Source of the DNA: Flavobacterium sp. ACAM 123
GTDB lineage: Bacteria > Bacteroidota > Bacteroidia > Flavobacteriales > Flavobacteriaceae
Length of the DNA: 32,233 nt
Assembly (NCBI RefSeq): GCF_000264055.1
Contig: NZ_AJXL01000044.1
Coordinates: 1-32,233, forward strand
Direction: 5' to 3'
Numbering within the stretch: position 1 is the first letter of the stretch; every line of letters begins with the position of its first letter. Shown piece after piece: positions 17,452-25,453 of the stretch. The translations under genes and the position numbers were made by a program. The notes beneath the pieces were generated by a model. That model was not told where the DNA came from. It searched no databases and saw only the letters and a program-made list of their open reading frames with translations.

Positions 17452-18060
17452 TTATAGAATTCTCTGATTTATTACGGCACGAACTACGTCAATAGCAACC
17501 GTATTGTATCTGTCATTGGGTATGATGATGTCAGCAAATGCTTTTGTAGGTTCTATGAACTGCTGATGCATGGGCTTTAAAGTGTTTTGATAGCGGTTCA
17601 AAACTTCGTCCATATTGCGTCCTCTGTCTGCAATATCCCGTTTCATACGTCGGATTAGCCTTTCGTCAGAGTCGGCATGAACGTATATTTTTACGTCAAA
17701 CAAATCACGTAACTCCGGATTTGCCAGTATTAAAATACCTTCCACAATCATCACTTTTCTGGGATGGGTAGTGATGGTGTCTTCCGTTCTATTGTGAGTG
17801 ACAAAAGAATAGACGGGTTGCTGAATTGTTTTCTGTTCTCTAAGCTCCTTTAGATGGGCGACTAACAATTCGAAATCTATAGCGCGAGGATGATCAAAAT
17901 TTAGTAAGGCACGCTCGTCAAAAGACAAATTGTGGTTCTCTTTGTAATAAGAATCCTGTGAAATTATCCCTACTTCCGTTTCGGGTAATTCATTCATAAT
18001 CTGATGAACTACGGTAGTTTTTCCGCTTCCTGTTCCGCCTGCAATCCCTATAATGAGCAT
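17452..18060 (-). CDS. udk: Uridine kinase
   Basis: This 202-aa cytosolic P-loop kinase phosphorylates uridine and cytidine in pyrimidine salvage. The Walker A motif GGTGSGKT is at residues 8-15. Family marks QDSYYKE, FDHPRAIDF, VEGILIL and RDIADRGR are all present, and the length is standard. It is the first gene of a minus-strand series with the FtsB-like gene, mutA and mutB. The promoter element TATTTTTG at 18089-18096 lies just upstream. Confidence 0.95.
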   Translation of the reverse strand: MLIIGIAGGTGSGKTTVVHQIMNELPETEVGIISQDSYYKENHNLSFDERALLNFDHPRAIDFELLVAHLKELREQKTIQQPVYSFVTHNRTEDTITTHPRKVMIVEGILILANPELRDLFDVKIYVHADSDERLIRRMKRDIADRGRNMDEVLNRYQNTLKPMHQQFIEPTKAFADIIIPNDRYNTVAIDVVRAVINQRIL

Positions 18061-18088
18061 AAAATGGTTTTGTTATATATTGGTACGG

Positions 18089-18096
18089 CAAAAATA
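18089..18096 (-). promoter_or_regulatory. Promoter -7 element of udk
   Basis: The minus strand reads TATTTTTG, an exact TAnnTTTG match, about 28 bp before the start codon. No clear -33 element is seen. Confidence 0.5.
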
Positions 18097-18164
18097 GGAA
18101 TTTAATCGGGAGTGTTTTTTGTTTTTTGAAAAAAATAGTAGGCTTTAAATGTAGTAGCTATTCC

Positions 18165-18289
18165 GGCTATCCGTTTCAAGTTTTTGCCCCTAAGCTTTTT
18201 TTCTAATGCCCAAAAAGAGCTTTCGTTGGCCGCTTTTTAAGGTCAGGAAAAAAATAGCTATTGGACTGCAACGCTTTCCACTGCTATCC
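18165..18289 (-). repeat. REP-like intergenic element, copy 2
   Basis: On the minus strand this begins GGATAGCAGTGGAAAG (from 18289) and ends CGGATAGCC (18165-18173). These match the end motifs of the element at 986-1076. The interior differs and includes AAAAAG/CTTTTT arms (18212-18217, 18233-18238). It fills much of the udk-SDR gap; no gene is seen in 18061-18427. Confidence 0.5.
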
Positions 18290-18371
18290 AGGTTATTTGT
18301 CAATCAGGGGTAATCAGAGGAAACTGGCAAGATTTAAATTTTAATAGGGAAGACACGGTAGGGTTAAAGGC

Positions 18372-18407
18372 AAAAAGAGAGAACCAAACAAATGGCTCTC
18401 TCTTTTT
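18372..18407 (-). terminator. Terminator of the SDR gene
   Basis: AAAAAGAGAGA plus CC pairs with GG plus TCTCTCTTTTT (18372-18385 and 18394-18407, one mismatch) 20 bp after the SDR stop. Confidence 0.75.
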
Positions 18408-18427
18408 AAAAAGAATTCAGATCTTAC

Positions 18428-19309
18428 TTATTTACTCTTTTTTGCTTTAATCATCATTTCCAGTTGATCCCAAAGTTCCTCGGGAATAGCTTCCAACATA
18501 TTAAATTGTCCAGCGCCTTTCAACCATTCACCACCGTCAATAACCACGACTTCACCATTTATATATGCAGAGAAATCAGAAACCATGTAAGCGGCTAAAT
18601 TGGCTAATTCTTGGTGGTCTCCCACACGTTGTAACGGCACTTTTTTTGCCATATCAAATTTTTCGGCAAGATCACCGGGCATCAATCTGTCCCAAGCTCC
18701 TTTGGTAGGGAAAGGCCCAGGTGCAATGGCATTCGTACGGATTCCGTATTTTGCCCATTCCACAGCAAGACTTCGCGTCATTGCAAGAACTCCTGCTTTT
18801 GCAGTAGCGCTAGGTACAACATAAGCCGAACCAGTCCAAGCATAAGTAGTAACGATGTTTAATACCGTTGAAGAAGTTTGTTTGCTGTCAATCCAATGTT
18901 TACCAAAAGCGAGTGTACAGTTTTTTGTTCCTTTTAAAACGATATCAATAACAGTATCAAAGGCATTGGCTGACAATCTTTCTGTTGGGGAAATAAAATT
19001 TCCCGCTGCATTATTCAACAAAACATCCACTTTTCCAAAAGTTTTCAATACGATTTTCAACATGTTTTCTACCTCTTCATAATGGCGTACGTCACACTGT
19101 ATAGGCAAACAAGTACCTCCGGTTGCTAATTCCAGTTCTGAAGCAGTATTTTTTAGTTTGTCTAAGTCTCTAGAGGTAATGGCAACTTGTGCTCCTAATT
19201 CTAGGAAATACTTGGTCATTGCTTTTCCTAAACCGCTACCGCCACCGGTAACAACAATTACTTTTCCTTTTAACGCATCATCGCGTAGCATTTTATCTGT
19301 ATAACTCAT
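18428..19309 (-). CDS. SDR oxidoreductase, 2,4-dienoyl-CoA reductase type
   Basis: This 293-aa short-chain dehydrogenase starts at ATG 19309 (MSYTDKMLRDD); a longer in-frame reading to 19369 adds an implausible hydrophobic leader. The NADP(H) motif TGGGSGLG is at 21-28 and NNAAGNF at 99-105. The active-site segment YVVPSATAKAGV has Ser167 and Lys171 where classical SDRs have YxxxK. NAAGNF and the Ser/Lys pattern are marks of mitochondrial and peroxisomal 2,4-dienoyl-CoA reductases, which reduce polyunsaturated acyl-CoA intermediates during beta-oxidation. A close SDR with another enoyl-type substrate cannot be excluded. Confidence 0.88.
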   Translation of the reverse strand: MSYTDKMLRDDALKGKVIVVTGGGSGLGKAMTKYFLELGAQVAITSRDLDKLKNTASELELATGGTCLPIQCDVRHYEEVENMLKIVLKTFGKVDVLLNNAAGNFISPTERLSANAFDTVIDIVLKGTKNCTLAFGKHWIDSKQTSSTVLNIVTTYAWTGSAYVVPSATAKAGVLAMTRSLAVEWAKYGIRTNAIAPGPFPTKGAWDRLMPGDLAEKFDMAKKVPLQRVGDHQELANLAAYMVSDFSAYINGEVVVIDGGEWLKGAGQFNMLEAIPEELWDQLEMMIKAKKSK

Positions 19310-19358
19310 AGTGGTTTTTATTTTTTTTCGTATTGTAAATATAGAAAAAATTAAATAG

Positions 19359-19370
19359 TATGCATGCATA
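19359..19370. repeat. 12-bp perfect palindrome upstream of the SDR gene
   Basis: TATGCATGCATA reads the same on both strands and lies 50-61 bp before the SDR start codon. It could be an operator or chance. Confidence 0.25.
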
Positions 19371-19393
19371 TTAAAATCAAAAATTCATGGGGA

Positions 19394-20519
19394 TTAGATT
19401 TTGCATAACCTTTTCGCCGCTTCTTCCAGAGTCGCATTGTCTTTTGCAAAACAAAATCGGATTAAATGGAGGTCTTTTCTGTTTTCATAGAAAGTAGAAA
19501 TAGGAATCGCTGCCGCACCATATTCCGTAATTAACCGGATACAAAAAGAGATGTCATTTTCAGAAGAAATTGCAGCGTAGAAAGCTACTTGAAAATAAGT
19601 TCTTTCACAAGGCAGGAGTTCAAATCGACTAGTTTTGAGTAGCGTTCTAAAATAATCCCTTTTTTCTTAATACAAGTTTCCAATCTCGTCAACGGAAACC
19701 AGATCCAAGTACTCGCTTATCGCTACTTGGTATAAACTATTGACGCTGAAAACTAAAAATTGATATACTTTTTTGATTTCATTCATTAAATATTCCGGAG
19801 CCACGAGATAGCCTATTTTCCAACCGGTGACGTGAAATGATTTTCCAAATGAGGAAACCATGACGCAACGGTTCAGTAGATTTAGGCGTGTGTGCCGAAA
19901 TGTGCGTGTTTTCAAAAGTGATGTACTCATACACTTCGTCGGAGAGCACGATAATTTCCGAATATTTTTGTAATAAGAATTCTAAGATTTCAAAATCAGA
20001 TTGGGTCAAAATTTTGCCCGTTGGATTGTGTGGGCTGTTGATGATCATTATTTTAGTATTGACAGAGCATGCGTTTTCGATGGTATCCCAGTTCGGGGTG
20101 TAATCATCGTTAAGTGAAACGCGTACCGGCTTTGCATTGCATAATAAGATAGGGGCTTCATAGCAGTCGTAACTTGGATCAAGTATAATGACTTCATCAT
20201 CAGTTTGCACTAAGGCTTGAATAGTTGCGAAAATTACCTGAGTGGCACCTGCGGTTACCAGTATCTCTGTTGTGGGTAAAATAATTCTCTTATATGAATT
20301 CTTGACTAGAAGCGCTATGTTTGACAATAAAGGAGAGTAGCCCGCCGTGGGAAGGTATTGGTACACATTTTCTTTGGCCAAGTGAATGACAATATCCGTT
20401 AATACGTTGTCAACCGGAAAATTTGGAAATCCTTGCGAAAGATTAATAGCGTCATGCTCTGCGGCCATTTTTGACATTACGGTAAAAATACTCGTACCAA
20501 TATTTGGAAGTTTTGACAT
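19394..20519 (-). pseudogene. Methionine/kynurenine-type PLP aminotransferase, inactivated
   Basis: This is a class I/II aminotransferase remnant related to YbdL and the KAT enzymes (opening KLPNIGTSIFTVMSKMAAEHDAINLSQGFPNFP, then NSPHNPTGK, SDEVYEY). A frameshift in the GTGTGTG run (19888-19894) ends the first frame at 19779. Restoring one CA/GT unit rejoins ISAHT to RLNLLNRCVMVSSFGKSFHVTGWKIGY, which carries the PLP-binding Lys. Further on, an in-frame TAA (19667-19669) replaces an expected Gln before EKRDYF. The frame then runs cleanly to its natural stop at 19394. Two different lesions make this a genuine pseudogene. Confidence 0.88.
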
Positions 20520-20603
20520 GCTTTTCTTTTAGTACTTTATAATTGAGCAAATGTTTTGAGTTAATACGCTGTTTATTAGAGATTCGGAGTTGTTGCGTTA
20601 AAT

Positions 20604-20637
20604 AAAGAAAGACACTGTGTGTGTAGTGCCTTTCTTT
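20604..20637 (-). terminator. Terminator of the DUF4440 remnant
   Basis: AAAGAAAGACACT (20604-20616) pairs with AGTGCCTTTCTTT (20625-20637), with one mismatch, 10 bp past the ancestral stop of the DUF4440 pseudogene. Confidence 0.7.
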
Positions 20638-20646
20638 GATTGATCT

Positions 20647-21139
20647 TTACTTTTTTTCCAATGGCACGTCTGAGGTTCCTATGTCTCTCGTACAAAGTTA
20701 TTTTCCGTTCTTCTTTTCAAATAGACTGATAAGATGGTCACTGTTGGTTTTGTGTTTGTAGAATCGGTGATCTGATATAAGCCAATTTATATGACCATAT
20801 TTCCATCATTTAAGGCATGGATTTCTTGAGTCTCGAAGTCGATTTTTGAGCCTTTCAGGAAGGTGAGTAAATCATTTTTGATAGATTCATGAATGGCTTT
20901 TTTCCTTCTAAAGGCATTTTACCATTTGAAAAACTAACGGCATCTTCCGCATAGTGATTTATTCCATCTGCGTTACTGTTGCTTTAGGCTTGCGCGTAAG
21001 CATGTTCCAGTGCTTGAATTTCAGTTTTGATTGCCTCTTTGTATACGGTGACTGCGGAAACTTCTTTCTTTTGATTATAGGCTATCATCAAAGACATGAC
21101 AGCCACTACTAGTCTTCCCTTAAAAATGCTGTCTTTCAT
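20647..21139 (-). pseudogene. Eroded DUF4440/SnoaL-like gene
   Basis: This is a heavily decayed gene with no long open frame. From ATG 21139 it reads MKDSIFKGRLVVAVMSL, then EAIKTEIQALEHAYAQA. A stop at 20984-20986 (codon 52) interrupts SNSNADGINHYAEDAVSF. Frames then shift around the AIHESIKNDLL segment. A further stop interrupts NDGNMVI-IGLYQITDSTNTK, and a last frame gives SLFEKKNGK, a stop, and RDIGTSDVPLEKK ending at 20647. The order matches the DUF4440/SnoaL-like small secreted proteins of Flavobacterium. It has several stops and shifts and is not functional. Confidence 0.75.
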
Positions 21140-21504
21140 AATTTTATTTTTTAATCTTTAACATAATGGATTAAGTTAAAGATTAAGGGCAATTAAAATT
21201 AAGTATAAAACATTGAATATCATTAATTAAAGCAAATATTTTGACTGATGAGCTCGTAGTTTCCTGTAAGGGCTAAAATACAACCATCATACTTTTTTAC
21301 AGATCTGGAATGCAATTAGTACTTAAAAAAGAGTAGTCAATTTTTTTATTAAATTGGTACTCTTTCATTACTGTTATTTAATACCAAACGAATTTATATT
21401 TTAGTCCATATCGTTCTGGTATAATCCTGATCTAATATGAAAATAGTGTAATGTGATTGGACTGCATTAAATATACAATCGATATAATTTATGGAGAAGG
21501 GGGA
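21140..21504. other. Gene-free stretch with one hairpin
   Basis: I find no gene here. A hairpin at 21328-21365 (AAAGAGTA/TACTCTTT with an inner AATTT/AAATT) may terminate the gene at 21505-21756. Confidence 0.4.
21328..21365 (-). terminator. Possible terminator downstream of the 83-aa gene
   Basis: AAAGAGTA (21328-21335) pairs with TACTCTTT (21358-21365), and AATTT with AAATT inside, separated by a small internal loop. It lies 140 bp after the gene. Confidence 0.45.
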
Positions 21505-21756
21505 TTATTTTGTGATCAAAGTAGAATTGGAATCTCTTCCCTCATGATAAGCTTTCATAAAGGCCTCTTTGGATTCGTTCCAGTTGTTAATGCTTTCGAA
21601 AACAAATATTGCAATCATAGTCAGTAAACTCCAGTAAAGAATTTTGTAGCTACTTTCATTTTTATTGATTTTGGTTACTGATTGGTTAGAGGCATCATTC
21701 CATCCTCTTAAAAAATCACTTTTGGTTTCTCTCCAGTTGAAGATGGATTCAAACAC
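21505..21756 (-). CDS. Small membrane protein with two FExIxNW repeats
   Basis: This 83-aa protein, taken from GTG 21756, has two copies of the same unit: FESIFNWRETKSDFLRGWN, and after a hydrophobic helix FESINNWNESKEAFMKAYH. Upstream the frame stays open and encodes another helix (KGDPRIFAIGIPAFFVFES), but with no ATG, GTG or TTG. The ATA at 21805-21807 sits where related proteins would start, so the ancestral ATG may be lost, or an unusual start used. The gene is related to the 42-aa gene at 21907. The function is unknown. Confidence 0.55.
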   Translation of the reverse strand: MFESIFNWRETKSDFLRGWNDASNQSVTKINKNESSYKILYWSLLTMIAIFVFESINNWNESKEAFMKAYHEGRDSNSTLITK

Positions 21757-21906
21757 AAAAAAAGCAGGTATTCCTATTGCAAATATACGAGGATCTCCTT
21801 TGGTTATTTTTCTATTAACTAGTTTGAGGATTTTGAAAAGAATATGATTTTAGAACAGGTATTTGATTGTAATTTAAAAATAATGACTGTGTTAATTTAG
21901 AAATAA

Positions 21907-22035
21907 TTACTTAAAATTATTCCATCCAGATAAAAAAGCTCGTTGCGATCCATCCCAATTATAAATGATTTCAAACACTAAAAAGGTAACCATGCCTAAT
22001 ACAAATAGGAGAACATCTCTTTTTTTTATTTTCAT
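21907..22035 (-). CDS. 42-aa micro membrane protein
   Basis: This short gene starts at ATG 22035 (MKIKKRDVLLFVLGMVTFLV). A basic N-terminus and one membrane helix are followed by FEIIYNWDGSQRAFLSGWN and the end NFK. The tail motif matches both units of the neighbouring 83-aa protein, which supports it being real. A promoter element TACATTTG (22056-22063) lies just upstream, giving a leader of about 15 nt. The function is unknown; an inner-membrane location is likely. Confidence 0.7.
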   Translation of the reverse strand: MKIKKRDVLLFVLGMVTFLVFEIIYNWDGSQRAFLSGWNNFK

Positions 22036-22055
22036 TTTATTTGTTTTTCGTTAAT

Positions 22056-22063
22056 CAAATGTA
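22056..22063 (-). promoter_or_regulatory. Promoter -7 element of the 42-aa gene
   Basis: The minus strand reads TACATTTG, an exact TAnnTTTG match, 20 bp before the start codon. Confidence 0.5.
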
Positions 22064-22092
22064 CAAAACAAATATGGGTACGACCGTATAAA

Positions 22093-22815
22093 TTACATTT
22101 TATGGATAATAAAAATGGAGGGTCTGTTGTGTAAGTCTATGTTTTCTTTCTTCCAGGCGGATGCTCTTTTTGTTTTAATATACTCGGTGGGTAATGTAAT
22201 ATCAGTGGCAATACACAGATAGGTTTCAGAGTTTAAAGCCTGTAATATGTCTTCCAGCATTTTATTGTTTCGATAAGGAGTTTCAATAAAAATTTGAGAC
22301 TGGTTTTTTTCTTGAGATATTTTCTCCAGACTTTTAAGAGCTAATTTTTTCTCCCCTTTTTCAATAGGCAAATAACCGTGAAAGGTGAAACTTTGCCCAT
22401 TCATTCCGGAAGCCATCATTGCCAAAAGAATGGAAGAAGGTCCTACTAACGGTACTACTTGTATGCCTTTTTCGTGTGCTAGTTTAACGATTACAGCACC
22501 AGGATCTGCCACGCCAGGGCAGCCAGCTTCACTCATTAGGCCAACATTTTTACCTTCTAATAAAGGTTTAATGAAGTCCAAGTGTTCTTGCACTTCGGTA
22601 CGTTTGTTCAAAACAAAAAGAATTAACTCTGATTGTTTTTTTTCAGGATGTACTTCTTTGATTGATTTACGAGCTGTTTTCTCATTCTCAACGATATAGT
22701 AATCAATGAAATCTATGGTTCTTTTTACGGTCTGCGGTAAAACATCCATCGGTTCACAATCTCCCATGGTTGTAGGGATTAAATATAGTTTTCCTAAAAG
22801 AGTAGCTGGTTTCAT
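22093..22815 (-). CDS. SAM-dependent methyltransferase, tetrapyrrole-methylase fold (RsmI-like)
   Basis: This 240-aa cytosolic enzyme has the tetrapyrrole methylase fold. It opens GKLYLIPTTMGD and carries MSEAGCPGVADPG and VPLVGPSSILLAMMASG, the SAM and substrate loops shared with RsmI (16S rRNA C1402 2'-O-methylase). The N-terminus is divergent from true RsmI and the protein is shorter (about 240 versus 285 aa), so this may be a Bacteroidetes-specific branch with another target. It lies about 100 bp downstream of the phosphatase gene in the dnaA direction of transcription. Confidence 0.85.
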   Translation of the reverse strand: MKPATLLGKLYLIPTTMGDCEPMDVLPQTVKRTIDFIDYYIVENEKTARKSIKEVHPEKKQSELILFVLNKRTEVQEHLDFIKPLLEGKNVGLMSEAGCPGVADPGAVIVKLAHEKGIQVVPLVGPSSILLAMMASGMNGQSFTFHGYLPIEKGEKKLALKSLEKISQEKNQSQIFIETPYRNNKMLEDILQALNSETYLCIATDITLPTEYIKTKRASAWKKENIDLHNRPSIFIIHKM

Positions 22816-22918
22816 TGTGGGGACGTTTGTATTTTTGATCGATAATATTCGATAAAAAAATAGGATTAAATAGAAAATTTAACTTTTCTTCGAGTTTGAA
22901 AATCTTAAGAATGTTAGT

Positions 22919-23386
22919 TTAAGCGTGCTTGGCTATTAATTTGTCGGCTATGATGTCGCAAACTTCATCAAGCATGTTATAGACTATTTCAAACCCATTT
23001 GTCATTCCGAAATAAGGATCTGGAACATCTACATTTTCATTTGGATACAATTCATTCAAGATGATTTGCACTTTGCTTTTATGCGCTAGATTTTCTGCAA
23101 GGTTGATCACATTCTTGTAATTGGATTGATCCATTACATAGATATAGTCATAAGTATCAAAGTCAGTGAGTTTGAATTGACGCCCTTGTTGACGCGAAAT
23201 ATCAAGATTGTGAATTTTTGCCTCAGCTATCGAACGGGCGTCAGGAGCATGACCTATATGCCAATCTCCTGTTCCTGCTGAATCTACAGTGAATTTAGTT
23301 TCGGGAAGTTTGGAGGCTAAAATACCTTCGGCCAAAGGTGACCGACAAATATTTCCCAAGCAAACCATTAAAATTTTTATGGACAT
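22919..23386 (-). CDS. Low-molecular-weight protein tyrosine phosphatase
   Basis: This 155-aa cytosolic phosphatase has the C(X)5R loop near the N-terminus (CLGNICRS, Cys9 to Arg15) and the acid loop VPDPYFG, whose first Asp is the general acid. All catalytic elements are present and the length is typical. It starts 7 bp after the dnaA stop and is probably co-transcribed with dnaA. The substrate (protein phosphotyrosine or arginine phosphate) is not evident. Confidence 0.93.
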   Translation of the reverse strand: MSIKILMVCLGNICRSPLAEGILASKLPETKFTVDSAGTGDWHIGHAPDARSIAEAKIHNLDISRQQGRQFKLTDFDTYDYIYVMDQSNYKNVINLAENLAHKSKVQIILNELYPNENVDVPDPYFGMTNGFEIVYNMLDEVCDIIADKLIAKHA

Positions 23387-23393
23387 GATACGT

Positions 23394-24821
23394 TTATAAC
23401 GTTAGTTTTTTATGTATATCTTCAACAAATTTCTTGAATTGTTTGTCAGTCGCTACGAGATTGTCAACCGTTTTGCAAGCGTGTAGTACAGTCGCATGAT
23501 CACGATCGCCTATTTGATGTCCAATATTTGCCAAAGAAGCTTTTGTGAATTTCTTTGCAAAAAACATAGCCAACTGTCTTGCTTGTACCACATGTCTTTT
23601 TCTAGTTTTCGACTGTAATGTTTCTAAATCCAATTGGAAATAATCAGAAACTGTTTTTTGAATATAATCGATAGAAATTTCGCGTTTTACATTTTTCACA
23701 AATTTTTCAACGACGCTTTTTGCTAGTTCGATTGTCACTTCTTTTTTGTTGAAAGAAGATTGAGCGATTAGGGAAATAATAGCTCCTTCAAGTTCTCTAA
23801 CATTCGATTTGATATTGCGGGCTACATATTCTATGATTTCTTCAGGGATCTCAACACCATCGCGGTACAAGATATTTTTCAAGATAGAAATCCTTGTTTC
23901 ATAATCGGGTTGGTGCAATTCTGCTGACAGTCCCCATTTAAAACGAGATAATAGTCGTTGCTCGATATCTTGCATGTCAACAGGAGCCTTATCAGAAGTA
24001 AGTATTACCTGTTTCCCGTTTTGGTGAAGGTAATTGAAGATGTGGAAAAATACGTCTTGAGTTCCAGACTTACCGGATAGGAATTGTACATCGTCAATTA
24101 TTAAAACATCAATAAGCTGATAGAAGTGAATAAAATCATTTCGATTATTTTTCTTTACCGAATCGATATATTGTTGTGTGAAAATTTCAGCTGAAATGTA
24201 TAGAACTGTTTTTTCGGGATATTTATCTTTAATCTCGACCCCTATTGCATGTGCTAAGTGTGTTTTACCTAATCCTACTCCACCAAAAATCAATAAGGGG
24301 TTGAATGACGTTCCACCAGGTTTGTTGGCAACAGCCATACCTGCTGAACGGGCTAATCTGTTTGAATCTCCTTCAAGAAAATTATCAAAACTATAGTTGG
24401 CGTTGAGTTGTGATTCAATCTTTAGGTTTCTGATTCCAGGGATTACGAAAGGATTTTTTAATTCCGGATCTAGGTTTTTATAAGGAGCATCGATGTTTTG
24501 CGATTTCATTGGTGCGCGATTTGAACTCGGCAATTGTTCCGTAAACGGTTGTTTGTTGCCGTAAGTGTTTTCCATCTTAATCTTGTAAAGTAACTTCGCG
24601 TTTTTGCCAAGTTCTTTAGTTAGGGCTACTTTTAATAATTTTACGTAGTGCTCTTCTAACCATTCGTAGAAAAATTTACTTGGTACTTGAATGTATAATG
24701 CGTTATCGGTAAGTTCAACTGATTTGATAGGTTCGAACCAAGTTTTGAATGCTTGATCCTGAATGTTGTCTTTTATAAAAGACAAGCAGTTTTCCCATAC
24801 TGATTGAGCAGTTTTGTTCAT
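23394..24821 (-). CDS. dnaA: Chromosomal replication initiator DnaA
   Basis: DnaA binds DnaA boxes, melts oriC with ATP and loads helicase. In this 475-aa protein, domain I covers about 1-80 and a linker follows. AAA+ domain III has Walker A GGVGLGKTH (180-188) and Walker B LIIDDVQ (240-246). DNA-binding domain IV carries the signature DRDHATVLHACKTV (from 439). The length fits Flavobacterium. The phosphatase gene follows after 7 bp. The 195-bp gap upstream is the candidate origin region. Confidence 0.98.
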   Translation of the reverse strand: MNKTAQSVWENCLSFIKDNIQDQAFKTWFEPIKSVELTDNALYIQVPSKFFYEWLEEHYVKLLKVALTKELGKNAKLLYKIKMENTYGNKQPFTEQLPSSNRAPMKSQNIDAPYKNLDPELKNPFVIPGIRNLKIESQLNANYSFDNFLEGDSNRLARSAGMAVANKPGGTSFNPLLIFGGVGLGKTHLAHAIGVEIKDKYPEKTVLYISAEIFTQQYIDSVKKNNRNDFIHFYQLIDVLIIDDVQFLSGKSGTQDVFFHIFNYLHQNGKQVILTSDKAPVDMQDIEQRLLSRFKWGLSAELHQPDYETRISILKNILYRDGVEIPEEIIEYVARNIKSNVRELEGAIISLIAQSSFNKKEVTIELAKSVVEKFVKNVKREISIDYIQKTVSDYFQLDLETLQSKTRKRHVVQARQLAMFFAKKFTKASLANIGHQIGDRDHATVLHACKTVDNLVATDKQFKKFVEDIHKKLTL

Positions 24822-25016
24822 AAATTCTAGATAAATTATTTTGTTTAGTAATTGACGTCTTACTAAATAATGCTTAAAAAGTCACTATTTTTCGGGGTAA
24901 CAAATATGTGAACAAATTTCTGTAAAAAAAAATATTTAGTTATTGATTATGTAGTAATATTGTTGTAAGCATTAATAAGAAGCTAAAATTAGATAAAAAT
25001 AACAAACAAATATAGT
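24822..25016. other. Candidate origin region between dnaA and the thioesterase gene
   Basis: This very AT-rich divergent gap contains an A9 run and one near DnaA box, TGTGAACAA at 24907-24915 (7 of 9 bases on the complement of TTATCCACA). No perfect box is visible. The main support is context: genes to the left are mostly on the minus strand, and of the eight main genes to the right four are on the plus strand, as expected on average for forks leaving this point. Confidence 0.35.
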
Positions 25017-25418
25017 ATGAAAGAACATGAATTTAATATAAGGGTGAGGTATTCTGAAACGGATCAAATGGGTGTTGTTTATCATGGAAACTATGCTCAG
25101 TATTTTGAGATGGGACGCGTGGAATGGCTTAGAAACATTGGGATTTCTTATAAAAGAATGGAAGAAGATGGAGTTATGCTTCCGGTAGTTTCCTTGAATA
25201 TAAATTATAAAAAACCGGCTCGTTATGATAACCTTTTACGAATAAAGACTATCTTGAAAAGTCAGACTACCGTTAAGGTTGAATTTGATTATGAAATTTA
25301 TAATGAAGAAGGGGAGTTATTAACAATTGCCAATTCAATTTTGGTTTTTGTGAACATTAAAACAGGTCGTCCGACAGTTCCTCCAAAGTATGTAACGGAG
25401 AAGCTTTTGAATATGTAA
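25017..25418 (+). CDS. Acyl-CoA thioesterase, YbgC/4HBT family
   Basis: This 133-aa hot-dog-fold thioesterase hydrolyses acyl-CoA esters. The catalytic Asp16 lies in RYSETDQMGVVYHGNYAQYFEMGR, the 4-hydroxybenzoyl-CoA thioesterase/YbgC signature. It is a complete single-domain protein. It is divergent from dnaA and convergent with yigZ. The physiological substrate is unknown. Confidence 0.92.
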   Translation: MKEHEFNIRVRYSETDQMGVVYHGNYAQYFEMGRVEWLRNIGISYKRMEEDGVMLPVVSLNINYKKPARYDNLLRIKTILKSQTTVKVEFDYEIYNEEGELLTIANSILVFVNIKTGRPTVPPKYVTEKLLNM

Positions 25419-25453
25419 AAATTAAGGATAAAAAATAATTATTCTTTAATTTT
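25418..25453. terminator. AT-rich convergent hairpin
   Basis: AAAATTAAGGA (from 25418) pairs with TCTTTAATTTT (ending 25453), with one G-T pair. It lies between the converging thioesterase and yigZ genes and overlaps the end of yigZ. The stem is GC-poor, so termination may be weak. Confidence 0.35.

Noticed and set aside
19310..19369. N-terminal extension of the SDR protein
   Set aside because: The extra 20 residues are not typical of the family and lie in upstream DNA; MSYTDKM is the natural start.
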